From: Lentisphaerae bacterium GWF2_50_93
GTDB taxonomy: Bacteria > Verrucomicrobiota > Lentisphaeria > Victivallales > GWF2-50-93
DNA length: 34,293 nucleotides
Assembly: GCA_001804815.1 (NCBI GenBank)
Contig: MHBI01000039.1
Coordinates: 1 to 34,293, forward strand
Direction: 5' to 3'
The position numbers and the translations under genes are program-made. Each line of letters opens with the position of its first letter. The first letter of the stretch is position 1. The notes below the pieces were generated by a model that was given only the letters and a program-made list of their open reading frames with translations, had not been told where the DNA came from and searched no databases. Of this stretch, positions 8,041 to 16,330 are shown one piece after another.

Positions 8041-11000
8041 TCATCTTCCCTCCATTCCACGCTTAGAGAGCTCCTCGAAATAACGTTTGATGATCTCCCT
8101 GTATTCCTCGGGCCCTTCGCTTGCGGACGACTGAAGTATCTCGCTCCTGAGACTTCCTGGAAGCCTGAGCCAGTCATCATATTTTATCCCCATGCGCCGT
8201 GAGATCACCTCGAATCCTGGAGGCGCCTGCTTGGCGGATGACTTGTCGTTCCTGCCGCCGGACGAGACCGAGGATATTTTGCCTGGCGTTGTGTTTATCC
8301 CCGCCTTCTCGGCCATCGCCATCGCCTCGCGGGCTGCGGCGTTCAGGGATTCCGCCGACTGTATCGCGTCGATCGCGCTCTGTTCAACCGCAGCCTTCCT
8401 CGCAAGCCCCGAGGCAGCCGGAAGATCCGGTTCGCCTTCCGCCGCCTGCGCCTGCTGCGCCGGAAGATTCTTTGCGGCATCGTCAATCGCCTTCTGCGCC
8501 TCCGCCATCTTCGCAGCCGCCTGGTCGAGTGACTTTGCGGAAGACTCCTGGGCCTGTTTCAATTCATTCTGGAGATGCCCGGAAAGATTCTTCTTCGGAT
8601 CCTGTTTCATCTGACGCGACTCCTCGGCCATCTTTGCCAGTGATTTGCCGGCGTTGTCGGCGTTCTGCAAGGCGCCCTGGAGATTGTTCTGACCTTCCGC
8701 CGCGAGCTGCTGGCTCCTCTGAGGCAGATTGAGCTCCCGTGCATTCATCTGGAACGCCTCGGCATCCTTCCTGAGTTCTTCCGCACGTTTCTCGATGTTC
8801 TCCTGCTGGGCGGCGAGATTTTCAAGCGGCGTCCCTTTGGCAAGCGCCCCAATCTCCTTCTTGAGCATTTCCTGGTCCTGCGCGACATCGCCCGCGCGTT
8901 TCGCAAGCCGCGATACAGGCGAATGCGCTGGAGCGTTCTTTGTTGAATCATCCTTGTTCCCATCGATCCTGTTAGCTGCGGCGGCTTCCAGCCTGTCAGT
9001 CAGCGCATTCAATTCCTTTGCGGCCTCTTCGGCATTCTTCGCGGCCGAATTCAGATCCGAATCATGAAGTGATTCCATGGCCTTGCCTGCGGACGCCTCC
9101 GCCTGTCCGGCGATCTTGTTCTCCGCCGGAAGCTCCCTGGCGACCTGCGCGGCAATAGCCTTCGCCTCTGCGGCCACTGCGGCCTGGCGCTTCTCGAGTT
9201 CAGCAGTCTGCGCACGCATCTGGACATCCATGGTATCGCGCTTCTCCTTCATAAGTTCAGCAGTCTTGTCCTTCAGCATCTTCTGCGTCTTCGCAAGTTC
9301 ATCCACGATTTCCTGCTTCGCCGAACGATCCTCAGATGCCGCTTCAGCCAGAATATTGCCCGCAAGATCCGCCTGCTGTGCGGCCTCAAGCGACTTCCTT
9401 ATCGACTCAAAAGCCTTGGCTGCTGCATTCCGCCGGTTCTGCTCCTTTGAAGCCGCATCGGCGTTCTGCTGCGCCTGATCTGCCGCCTGCTTCGACGCGT
9501 TCGCAGCATTGCGCGCCTCATTAAGGGCCTGTTTCGCCATCTCCTCATCATGCTGCGCCTCCGCAACATGCTCCCCTATCTGCTTTGCAAGCTCCTTCTG
9601 GGCATTCTTCTCCGCGTCCTTCTGGACTTTCTGCAGCGCCTCAATATTTTTCGCGGTGCTCTCAAGGGCCTTCTCAGTCTTTGCAACAGCGTCCGTTGCG
9701 TTCTTCGCCGATTCAGCCGCCTTCTTCGCGAGATCCGCAGACTGGCGCACTGGTTCCGCCTGATAGTTCTTGTCCTTGCCTTCATCACTGTTCATTTCCA
9801 ACGCCATCTTCGCCGCAAACTCCGCAGCCTTCGCGGCCTGGTTCGCCACCAGCGCCTTCTGATCTGCATCATGCGCCTTCTGTCCAGCCTGGTCGACAAG
9901 CTTCTCCGCCTCAGCAGGCGCAGTGTTCGCAGCAAGGCGGTTTGCGATGTCCGATGTCTCCTTCGCGAGATTCTGAGTTTCCTTCGCACCCTGCTCGGCT
10001 TTGGCAGACGCCTCCTTCGCCTTCTGCGCCAGTTCCTTCATGAGATTCTTCTTCTCCTCCATCACCGTCGCACGCTCCTGGTCTGCTATCTTCCCGGCGT
10101 CCTTGACGCTCTTGTCGAACTTATCGGATTCAGCCTGCGCGGCCTTCTCCGCGGCCTTGGCCTTCTCAACTGCGGAATTCGCAGATTCTACGGATTTATT
10201 CGCCTTGTCTGAAAGTTCCTTCAAAGTCTCTTTTGGCGAAGCCGATTCCTTCCACGGATCGTTCGCCTCCTCCTTCGCAAGTTGGTCGACGGCCTCGTTG
10301 ATCGCGGCAAGCGCCTCATCCTGCTTCTTCACGGCGTCATCGAGTTTTTCCTTCGTGATCTCTTCTGCGGCGTTCAGCATTGCGGACGTCGCAGGTTTCG
10401 TAAGCATGTTGGATTTTGCGAGTTCCGCAGCCGAGTTCTGCTGTTCGGCGAGTTCCCCGAGTTTCTTGTCAAGCTTCTGCATGTCCGATATCTTCTGCGC
10501 GCTTTCGGCCAGGCGTTTCTGATCGTCGTTCAGCTTCTTAGTCTCCTCCGCAATCCTGCCTGCCTCCTGCAGTTCAGCGGAATTCTTAAGCGCCGCATTC
10601 GGCGCCTGCTCCCTTGCGAGTTTCGCAAGTGCGTCGGCGACATTGTCCTGCTTCTTCTTCCATTCCTCAAGCTTCCTCTTCAATTCCGGATCCATCTTTT
10701 CGGCATTTTCCGCAGAAGCCTGAAGCTTGTCTATGTCCAGTTTCTGTTTCGCCAGATCCTCCTGCCGGTTCGCGAGATTCTCGATCTCGACCGCGTGTTC
10801 CATCGCCTTCGATGCGATCTCGGATTTCTTAAGCATCTCATCAATCACCGTTATGGCCTTTTCAATATTCTTTGCAATGTCTTCAAGAAGCTTGTTGCGC
10901 TCCTCAGGACTCTCTGCAAGGGTCAGCTGGTCGGTGAGCCCCTTCGCCTTTGAAAGCTCCGCCTCGTGCAGCTCGTTGATCTTCTTCGAGACATCGTTGA

Positions 11001-12840
11001 AGAATCCATCGGAAAGTTTTTCCGACAGGTTCCTCAGGGTGGCATCGCCGTTTGCAAGGGTCTCCCTGAGAACTCCTGTCCGCTCGGACAGCTGTTCCGG
11101 CCTCTTCTCGTTCTTTGATGCGACCTCCTTCACGAAAGGAACTTTCTGCCTGGATTCCTCAAGCTCCTTCTTCGCCTGCTGGAGCTGGTTCTTCAACGCC
11201 TCCTCCTGGGATTGGAGCGCCTGCTCCTTGAACGATTTCGCGTTGTCGTCGACTACAAGTGTATACTGTTCGGAAAATCCGCGCTGCGGCCCCTTCAGAT
11301 TCTCCGGCAGGTTGTCTGAAACTACGATCTGGAACATCAGGCGCCGTGCACCGCGCAGATCCGAATCCGTCAGGTTTATAGCTGCGTTCCCTTCAAACTT
11401 CCTGACCGGCTCCTTGTCGGATGAATTCTTCGGCAGCGCCATGGCGCGCGGCATGAGCTTCACGGAATCCTTCTCGAACAGCAGATCCACGGACTTCAGC
11501 CCGACATCATCAGTCGCAAAGAAATAAAAGGGGAAATGATCGTCCGGCCGCAGATGTATCTCCTTCTGCGGAAGATTCGTTATGACGGCTACCGGAGTAA
11601 TATCTGCCAGCGCCTGGACCGCACGTTCGAACTTCGTATTCCTGAGGCCGTGATCATCGGTGAGCTGGATGGAATAGATTCCAGCAAGACCGGAAGCCAG
11701 GGGCAGACGGAACACAATCCGGTTTTCACCATTGTGGCCTGCGTCTGCTTCACCCTGTATTGAAACCGGCTTCGCCGCATCGATCTTCATGACGGCTGAC
11801 GAACACGGCTTGTTGACCTTGATTGATACTGTCGCAACTGAGCCTGCAAGAGCCGACACTGTCCCGCTCGAATTTACCTCGACCTTCTGCGGCAGGCATG
11901 AATATTCCGGATAATCGATCTTCAAATCAAGACTTTCAACGACTGGGGGAGTGACAGCGGTCACCCTGTAATATCTGGTAATCGCGTCATCTGCCTGGAC
12001 ACGGTAGGTGAAATTCCTCTCGACTGAAGGCACTGCAAATGTAAAGCTCTGCGACTTGTCCTTGTCAGGCAGCTGGATCCGTTTCATGTCGTCGCTCGAT
12101 CCGCGGCCATCATCCAGAGTCCTCTGTATCCTGGCGGACTTGATGCCTCCTCTGGCTGACGAGAGGTTGATCTCGAGGCGTTCTCCGCGCGGTACGAATA
12201 CATCGCCTGGCTTGACATCTAGGTCGAGCGCCATGATGTTCGGAAGGTTCGCAAACGGTGCTGTTGCACGCGCCAGGAGGAACGAGGCCTTCCTGGGGGA
12301 AACTGCGAATATCGCAGCCATTATCAGTATGAAGGCAAGGGCGGCGGCAAAGAACGGAAGGGCGGTCTTCATTGATATTTCGTTCTTGGGCCTGATGTTC
12401 CTCGCATCTTCGGTTGCGGCCTCGGTGAGCGCATCGATCAATTTCTGCGAACCCCGCAATTGCCTATCGTCGGAACTGGTCAGGAGCTCAACCACGGAAC
12501 TGAGGCGTTCCTGCATTTCAGGATGGTGCGCCTCGATCATGTGCGCGAGACCCGCAAGCGTGAAGGAGCGTGCAAGAGGAGCCACGAGGAAAAGATATAT
12601 CGCGGCCGCAGTGGCGATGTACAGCACCGCCGACATCATCCAGCGCGTTACCGGCGACACTATCAGGATTCCCGCGTCCAGTCCCATCGCAAGCAATGTC
12701 ATTCCCACGAAGACCGCGACGACCGCGCATATTCCGCGGATCAGGATCACCTTCCTAGTCCTGCCCAGCAGCTGGCGGAGGGCCTTTGCGATCGGTGCCG
12801 GTATGGATTCTAGCCTTGCTTCAAGTCTATGGTTTTTCAT
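8041..12840 (-). CDS. Giant membrane-anchored coiled-coil protein (DUF4175-like)
   Basis: The protein has 1,599 residues from the ATG at 12840. Hydrophobic segments lie at about 31-53, 66-88 and 161-181. Residues 200-530 look like beta-rich Ig-type domains (DLDVKPGDVFVPRGERLEI, DDHFPFYFFATDDVGLKSVDLLF). Residues 535 to about 1530 are almost continuous Ala/Glu/Lys/Gln-rich coiled coil, and the last 60 residues form a small domain (ISRRMGIKYDDWLRLPG, YFEELSKRG). This plan resembles DUF4175-type proteins found beside MoxR/VWA genes in PVC bacteria. That assignment is from memory of the family and unverified. The start is fixed by an ATGA overlap with the upstream VWA gene and by AGGGTG upstream, so the two are translationally coupled. 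The long helix could act as a periplasmic spacer or tether. Earlier in-frame starts (to 12921) lie inside the VWA gene. Confidence 0.8.
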   Translation of the reverse strand: MKNHRLEARLESIPAPIAKALRQLLGRTRKVILIRGICAVVAVFVGMTLLAMGLDAGILIVSPVTRWMMSAVLYIATAAAIYLFLVAPLARSFTLAGLAHMIEAHHPEMQERLSSVVELLTSSDDRQLRGSQKLIDALTEAATEDARNIRPKNEISMKTALPFFAAALAFILIMAAIFAVSPRKASFLLARATAPFANLPNIMALDLDVKPGDVFVPRGERLEINLSSARGGIKSARIQRTLDDGRGSSDDMKRIQLPDKDKSQSFTFAVPSVERNFTYRVQADDAITRYYRVTAVTPPVVESLDLKIDYPEYSCLPQKVEVNSSGTVSALAGSVATVSIKVNKPCSSAVMKIDAAKPVSIQGEADAGHNGENRIVFRLPLASGLAGIYSIQLTDDHGLRNTKFERAVQALADITPVAVITNLPQKEIHLRPDDHFPFYFFATDDVGLKSVDLLFEKDSVKLMPRAMALPKNSSDKEPVRKFEGNAAINLTDSDLRGARRLMFQIVVSDNLPENLKGPQRGFSEQYTLVVDDNAKSFKEQALQSQEEALKNQLQQAKKELEESRQKVPFVKEVASKNEKRPEQLSERTGVLRETLANGDATLRNLSEKLSDGFFNDVSKKINELHEAELSKAKGLTDQLTLAESPEERNKLLEDIAKNIEKAITVIDEMLKKSEIASKAMEHAVEIENLANRQEDLAKQKLDIDKLQASAENAEKMDPELKRKLEEWKKKQDNVADALAKLAREQAPNAALKNSAELQEAGRIAEETKKLNDDQKRLAESAQKISDMQKLDKKLGELAEQQNSAAELAKSNMLTKPATSAMLNAAEEITKEKLDDAVKKQDEALAAINEAVDQLAKEEANDPWKESASPKETLKELSDKANKSVESANSAVEKAKAAEKAAQAESDKFDKSVKDAGKIADQERATVMEEKKNLMKELAQKAKEASAKAEQGAKETQNLAKETSDIANRLAANTAPAEAEKLVDQAGQKAHDADQKALVANQAAKAAEFAAKMALEMNSDEGKDKNYQAEPVRQSADLAKKAAESAKNATDAVAKTEKALESTAKNIEALQKVQKDAEKNAQKELAKQIGEHVAEAQHDEEMAKQALNEARNAANASKQAADQAQQNADAASKEQNRRNAAAKAFESIRKSLEAAQQADLAGNILAEAASEDRSAKQEIVDELAKTQKMLKDKTAELMKEKRDTMDVQMRAQTAELEKRQAAVAAEAKAIAAQVARELPAENKIAGQAEASAGKAMESLHDSDLNSAAKNAEEAAKELNALTDRLEAAAANRIDGNKDDSTKNAPAHSPVSRLAKRAGDVAQDQEMLKKEIGALAKGTPLENLAAQQENIEKRAEELRKDAEAFQMNARELNLPQRSQQLAAEGQNNLQGALQNADNAGKSLAKMAEESRQMKQDPKKNLSGHLQNELKQAQESSAKSLDQAAAKMAEAQKAIDDAAKNLPAQQAQAAEGEPDLPAASGLARKAAVEQSAIDAIQSAESLNAAAREAMAMAEKAGINTTPGKISSVSSGGRNDKSSAKQAPPGFEVISRRMGIKYDDWLRLPGSLRSEILQSSASEGPEEYREIIKRYFEELSKRGMEGR

Positions 12841-15800
12841 GGCAGATTCACCCTTTTTCTTAATAGCCATTCGCCTACTGCAAGTCCTAAGAGAAGCAGC
12901 ATGAACGGCCAGGAGTTCCATATGGAGACCTGGCGCCGTTCCGTCTGTATCAATGATGGAGGACCGAACCTGTCCATGACCGTGCGCGCCATAGCGGGTT
13001 CGACAACGGTTCCACCTGTAATTGTAGCAAGCCTGTTCAATGCCCCCATGTCGGCGGTAAGTTCGACAAGTTCCGCCGGAGACGCTGAGGCCACTCCGAA
13101 TTCGGCACGCGCGGCGCCAAGTTCAGGCGCCATGTCGTCAGGGAGTCCGGGACATTCAAGTTCAAGCTTGTAGGCGCCTTCCGGAAGCCTGCCGATGTCG
13201 CCGGAATAGATGCCCGCTGAATTCGCTTCGAAGCGCAGCTTCTTCCTGCTGACTTCCTTTTCGCCGTTCATTACGCGAATCGACGGGGCCAATCCGGTCA
13301 CCGGCGAAAAATTGCGGCGTGTGATCTTTGCGCGCACCCTTACGTTCTCATCCGGGCTGTAGCGGCTCTTGTCGGCGGCGATCTTGATGCAGGACGAACC
13401 GAACATGATCTTGTCGGCAGTGGCCCAGCGCAGGAGCTGGCCCCAGAACTTGTGGTGGTAGGTGTCCCCTTCCCTGTAGCGCAGGCGCCAGGATTCGTCG
13501 AACGTGAGCATCGCCACCCTGCCAAGCGCGTAGTTCTGGCAGACTATCAGCGCGTTCTCCAGTTCGAACTGGCGTCTCTTCTTCAATGTCTCCTCGTCGG
13601 GGACTTCGGTCGCGGTCCTCGGCTTCAGGAATGCAGGCGCCTCGAACGGCATGGCGTATGCGAGCACCGCGGCTCCGGGTTTCGCGCTCATGATCGGATG
13701 CCTCCAGTAGAGCGAAGGCAGCTCGTTCCAGACTTTCGTATTTTCATTTGGCAGCGGGGAAAGCTTCGTGATGACATGCTCGCGCCCTTCCTGCGTCAGC
13801 GCTATCCTGTAGGATTCCTCGGGCGCCTTGATGAACGGCACGTCGCTGGCCTTGAAACTCACGGGAATGATCTCCTCCAGCGGAGTGCCTGAATATGCAC
13901 GCGGCATTTTTCCAGATCCTGCCACCATTATGAGCGAACCCCCTCTTTCAGAGACGAACTTCTTGAGCGACTTGATGCCCTCTGCGCCGATCGCCGCGGG
14001 ATCCACATCCCCAAGTATTACCACATCGAACTTCATCCATTCCTCGTCGCTGGACGGCAGCCTTGTCGCCTCGGGCTCCTCGACGGGCCTGGAGGCCGAT
14101 GCCGCCACATCCTTTTTCCCGGTAATATTGTCTATCGTGTCGGGCTTCAGGATCACGTACTGCAGGCGCACCGACTGGTCGCGGCTGACAAAGAGGTTCT
14201 TGAGAAAGCGGAACTCCCAGCGGGGATATCCTTCCACATACAAAACCTTTATGCGGTCGTCTGTGACGTTGGCCGGAATCGAAAGCTCGTTGTTCCCCTT
14301 CTCCACTTCGCCCCCGACCGGGTCGATCTGCACCTTGTAGGCATGGTATCCGACGGTCTTCGGCTTGTCGGAAAGGAGGATGCGCTGCCTCACGGAATCA
14401 GCCTTGACGTCGATGTTCCTGGTGTCGACAATGTTCGCACCGTCAAGAAGCTTCACGGAGATCTTCTGCCCGGAAAGATTGTCGAGCTTGACGTCGACAT
14501 CGGCCTTGAAGCTGTCGTTGATGAACAGGATGTCCGGCGCATCCGCCGATACGACCGCGGCATCCTTCGGAGGACGCCTGTCATTTCCAAAAGCAAGGGA
14601 GCAGACGGGAATCCTGGCCTGGCCGAGCCGTGAAGCGATCGTCTCAAGTGGCTCTGACGCGTTGTGCCTTCCATCGGAAAGGAGGAGTATCCCCGCGAGC
14701 TGTCCCGAAGGAATGTCCGCCATGGCCTTCCCAAATACGGCCGCCAGGTTGGTGCCCATGGACGCCTGGCCGCGGCCGGTCTCGTCGGTGGAATTCAATT
14801 TGCCCGAAACAAGCTTCTGCTGGTCGAGTTCCGAGGGTTTGGCTGCGAATGCATACGCTTTCATGCCATAGCTGTCGGAGATCCTCTGGATGATGCTGCC
14901 TCCTTTGGCGTCAAAACCTGATGTCGCGGGAGCAGTCAGTATCTTCGCTGCCAGATCGCTGCGTTTCAGGGCGGTCAGCGCGTCAACTGCTGTGCGCTCA
15001 GCCTCCGGCAGGGACTTGTAGAGCGCCTCGTCGATCTCGTCGCCAAAAACCGCGATTTCCTTTTCGCAGGCCTGCAATGAATCGATCGCGCGCTTACCGG
15101 CGTCGAGTATTTTATTGTAATCAATGCCTGCCTTGCTGTTCTCTGCTCCTTTTTTGCCGGATGACTGGACTGCCGCCTCTAGAAGCCTGATCCTTTCGTC
15201 GAGGATGTTCAACGTTTCCGAACTGATGCGTCCGGAACATGCGCTGATCCTGCCTTTCACCTGATCGGCAAGCACGAGATTCTTCGAGGTCATTGCATCA
15301 TTCATCTTAGCAGGCTGGGCGGCGATGTTTTTCCTGATGCTGCCTGAGGATTCAAGAATGGGCTTGAGTTTTTCAACGGTCTGCTCCCCGGAACCCGCCG
15401 ATATCTGGCTGAGCGCCAGAAGACCGTCCATCTGCGCGGACATCTCCTGCCGTGCCTGGCCCAGGACAGCTACAGCCTCCTCGGAACGGAAAGGACGCTT
15501 TGACTTGAGTACCGACAGGTATTCTGCGAGCCTTATCCTTTCACCAAGCCCCATTCCAGTGTCGGCGATGTCCATGGACGCGCTGGTGTCGACAGCCACC
15601 GCCACATAGCGGTCTATCTTGCGTGAAACCTCGAAAGTCCTGACAGGCTGGCACAACGCGAGTGTCACGAGAAGCACCAGCAATGCGCGCAACACCCTGA
15701 TGATCTTCCCTTCGCGCTTGCGGATGGTACGGCATTCGAATGCATACATTACGAGGACAGCTTCGGCTGAGGCTGCGCCAACCAGGAGTATCGGCCATAT

Positions 15801-16034
15801 CGCCCATGTGGTGGCGAAAATAAGGTGACGCTGGAGCGCCTGCGCCGCGACCAGAAGCGCAAGGAAACAAACTATGGCGCGGACGGCCGTTGGAACATGG
15901 ATCTTCCAGGAAGCACCTCTGACGCTCCAAGGACGCAGGCGGACCCATGCTGTGAAAAGCAAGACCGCCCCAAGCCACAGGATCGGCGTCGGAACGCTCT
16001 CCGAAATCAGGAAATGCTGTGTCAGTTCATTCAT
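12837..16034 (-). CDS. Large VWA membrane protein with glutamine-amidotransferase-like fold
   Basis: The protein has 1,065 residues. Hydrophobic helices lie near 16-33, 48-66, 76-98 and 112-128, and a C-terminal helix at about 1041-1057. A von Willebrand A domain starts at 142 with the metal-site motif DTSAS (149-153). Its remaining metal-site elements, GTN (T428) and LLSDG (D454), come only after about 200 helical residues. Residues 594-840 look like a class I amidotransferase fold (KVLYVEGYPRWEFRFLKN, FDVVILGDVD, GGSLIMVAGSGKM) without a recognisable catalytic cysteine. Residues 890-985 look Ig-like. Proteins of this type usually sit beside BatA and MoxR genes, as here. It ends in an ATGA overlap with the coiled-coil gene. 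Confidence 0.85.
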   Translation of the reverse strand: MNELTQHFLISESVPTPILWLGAVLLFTAWVRLRPWSVRGASWKIHVPTAVRAIVCFLALLVAAQALQRHLIFATTWAIWPILLVGAASAEAVLVMYAFECRTIRKREGKIIRVLRALLVLLVTLALCQPVRTFEVSRKIDRYVAVAVDTSASMDIADTGMGLGERIRLAEYLSVLKSKRPFRSEEAVAVLGQARQEMSAQMDGLLALSQISAGSGEQTVEKLKPILESSGSIRKNIAAQPAKMNDAMTSKNLVLADQVKGRISACSGRISSETLNILDERIRLLEAAVQSSGKKGAENSKAGIDYNKILDAGKRAIDSLQACEKEIAVFGDEIDEALYKSLPEAERTAVDALTALKRSDLAAKILTAPATSGFDAKGGSIIQRISDSYGMKAYAFAAKPSELDQQKLVSGKLNSTDETGRGQASMGTNLAAVFGKAMADIPSGQLAGILLLSDGRHNASEPLETIASRLGQARIPVCSLAFGNDRRPPKDAAVVSADAPDILFINDSFKADVDVKLDNLSGQKISVKLLDGANIVDTRNIDVKADSVRQRILLSDKPKTVGYHAYKVQIDPVGGEVEKGNNELSIPANVTDDRIKVLYVEGYPRWEFRFLKNLFVSRDQSVRLQYVILKPDTIDNITGKKDVAASASRPVEEPEATRLPSSDEEWMKFDVVILGDVDPAAIGAEGIKSLKKFVSERGGSLIMVAGSGKMPRAYSGTPLEEIIPVSFKASDVPFIKAPEESYRIALTQEGREHVITKLSPLPNENTKVWNELPSLYWRHPIMSAKPGAAVLAYAMPFEAPAFLKPRTATEVPDEETLKKRRQFELENALIVCQNYALGRVAMLTFDESWRLRYREGDTYHHKFWGQLLRWATADKIMFGSSCIKIAADKSRYSPDENVRVRAKITRRNFSPVTGLAPSIRVMNGEKEVSRKKLRFEANSAGIYSGDIGRLPEGAYKLELECPGLPDDMAPELGAARAEFGVASASPAELVELTADMGALNRLATITGGTVVEPAMARTVMDRFGPPSLIQTERRQVSIWNSWPFMLLLLGLAVGEWLLRKRVNLP

Positions 16035-16327
16035 GTTTTAAAGTTGAAACTTTCAGGTGAATGGTTTTGGGGTAACCTCTTAAAATTTACATTCGGCACA
16101 TTGCGGAAGATTTTTGAAAGCTCAAGAAGAATTTCCGAACGGAGGCGTATCCAAAGCGATACGCCGAGTGAAGAATATTCTTTCTTGAGCCAAAAAGATC
16201 CGCAACCCATAGGGCAACTAATTCTTATGGATTCTGTCGTCGTCTGGAACACAGTCACAGCCCGCTTCAGGGCTGCTCCTGAATTCCTTTCCTCGCCATA
16301 AATCCATATTTTATTGTTGTGTGCCAT
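16031..16327 (-). CDS. Doubtful 98-residue ORF between the BatA-like and VWA genes
   Basis: The frame starts three bases after the BatA-like stop and ends in an ATGA overlap with the VWA gene, so ribosomes could pass through it. Against it being a real protein, it lacks a ribosome site, has no recognisable domain, and reads across a 105-bp palindrome (16101-16205) and another hairpin (16258-16275). Its composition differs from the neighbouring proteins. I think it is repeat-derived, possibly translated to keep coupling between the flanking genes. Confidence 0.2.
   Translation of the reverse strand: MAHNNKIWIYGEERNSGAALKRAVTVFQTTTESIRISCPMGCGSFWLKKEYSSLGVSLWIRLRSEILLELSKIFRNVPNVNFKRLPQNHSPESFNFKT
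16101..16205. repeat. Long imperfect palindrome inside the VWA gene cluster
   Basis: The 105 bases begin TTGCGGA and end TCCGCAA. The flanks pair imperfectly (GATTTTTG...CTCAAGAA against TTCTTGAG...CAAAAAGATC). The centre is a perfect hairpin, GGCGTATC-CAAAGC-GATACGCC (16144-16165). Neighbouring DNA has a second hairpin with arms CAGCCC/GGGCTG (16258-16275) inside a GGAAC...CTCC frame like family E. It lies between the BatA-like and VWA genes and could affect readthrough between them. Confidence 0.75.
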
Positions 16328-16330
16328 ATG

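Noticed and set aside
7724..8044. N-terminal extension (107 residues) of the prenyltransferase-repeat protein
   Set aside because: It reads through palindromic repeats, and a signal peptide begins at the ATG at 7723.
10282..10953. Long antisense ORFs opposite the coiled-coil gene
   Set aside because: They are mirror frames caused by Ala/Glu/Lys-rich codon use; the Leu/Arg/Ser-rich composition is typical of shadows.
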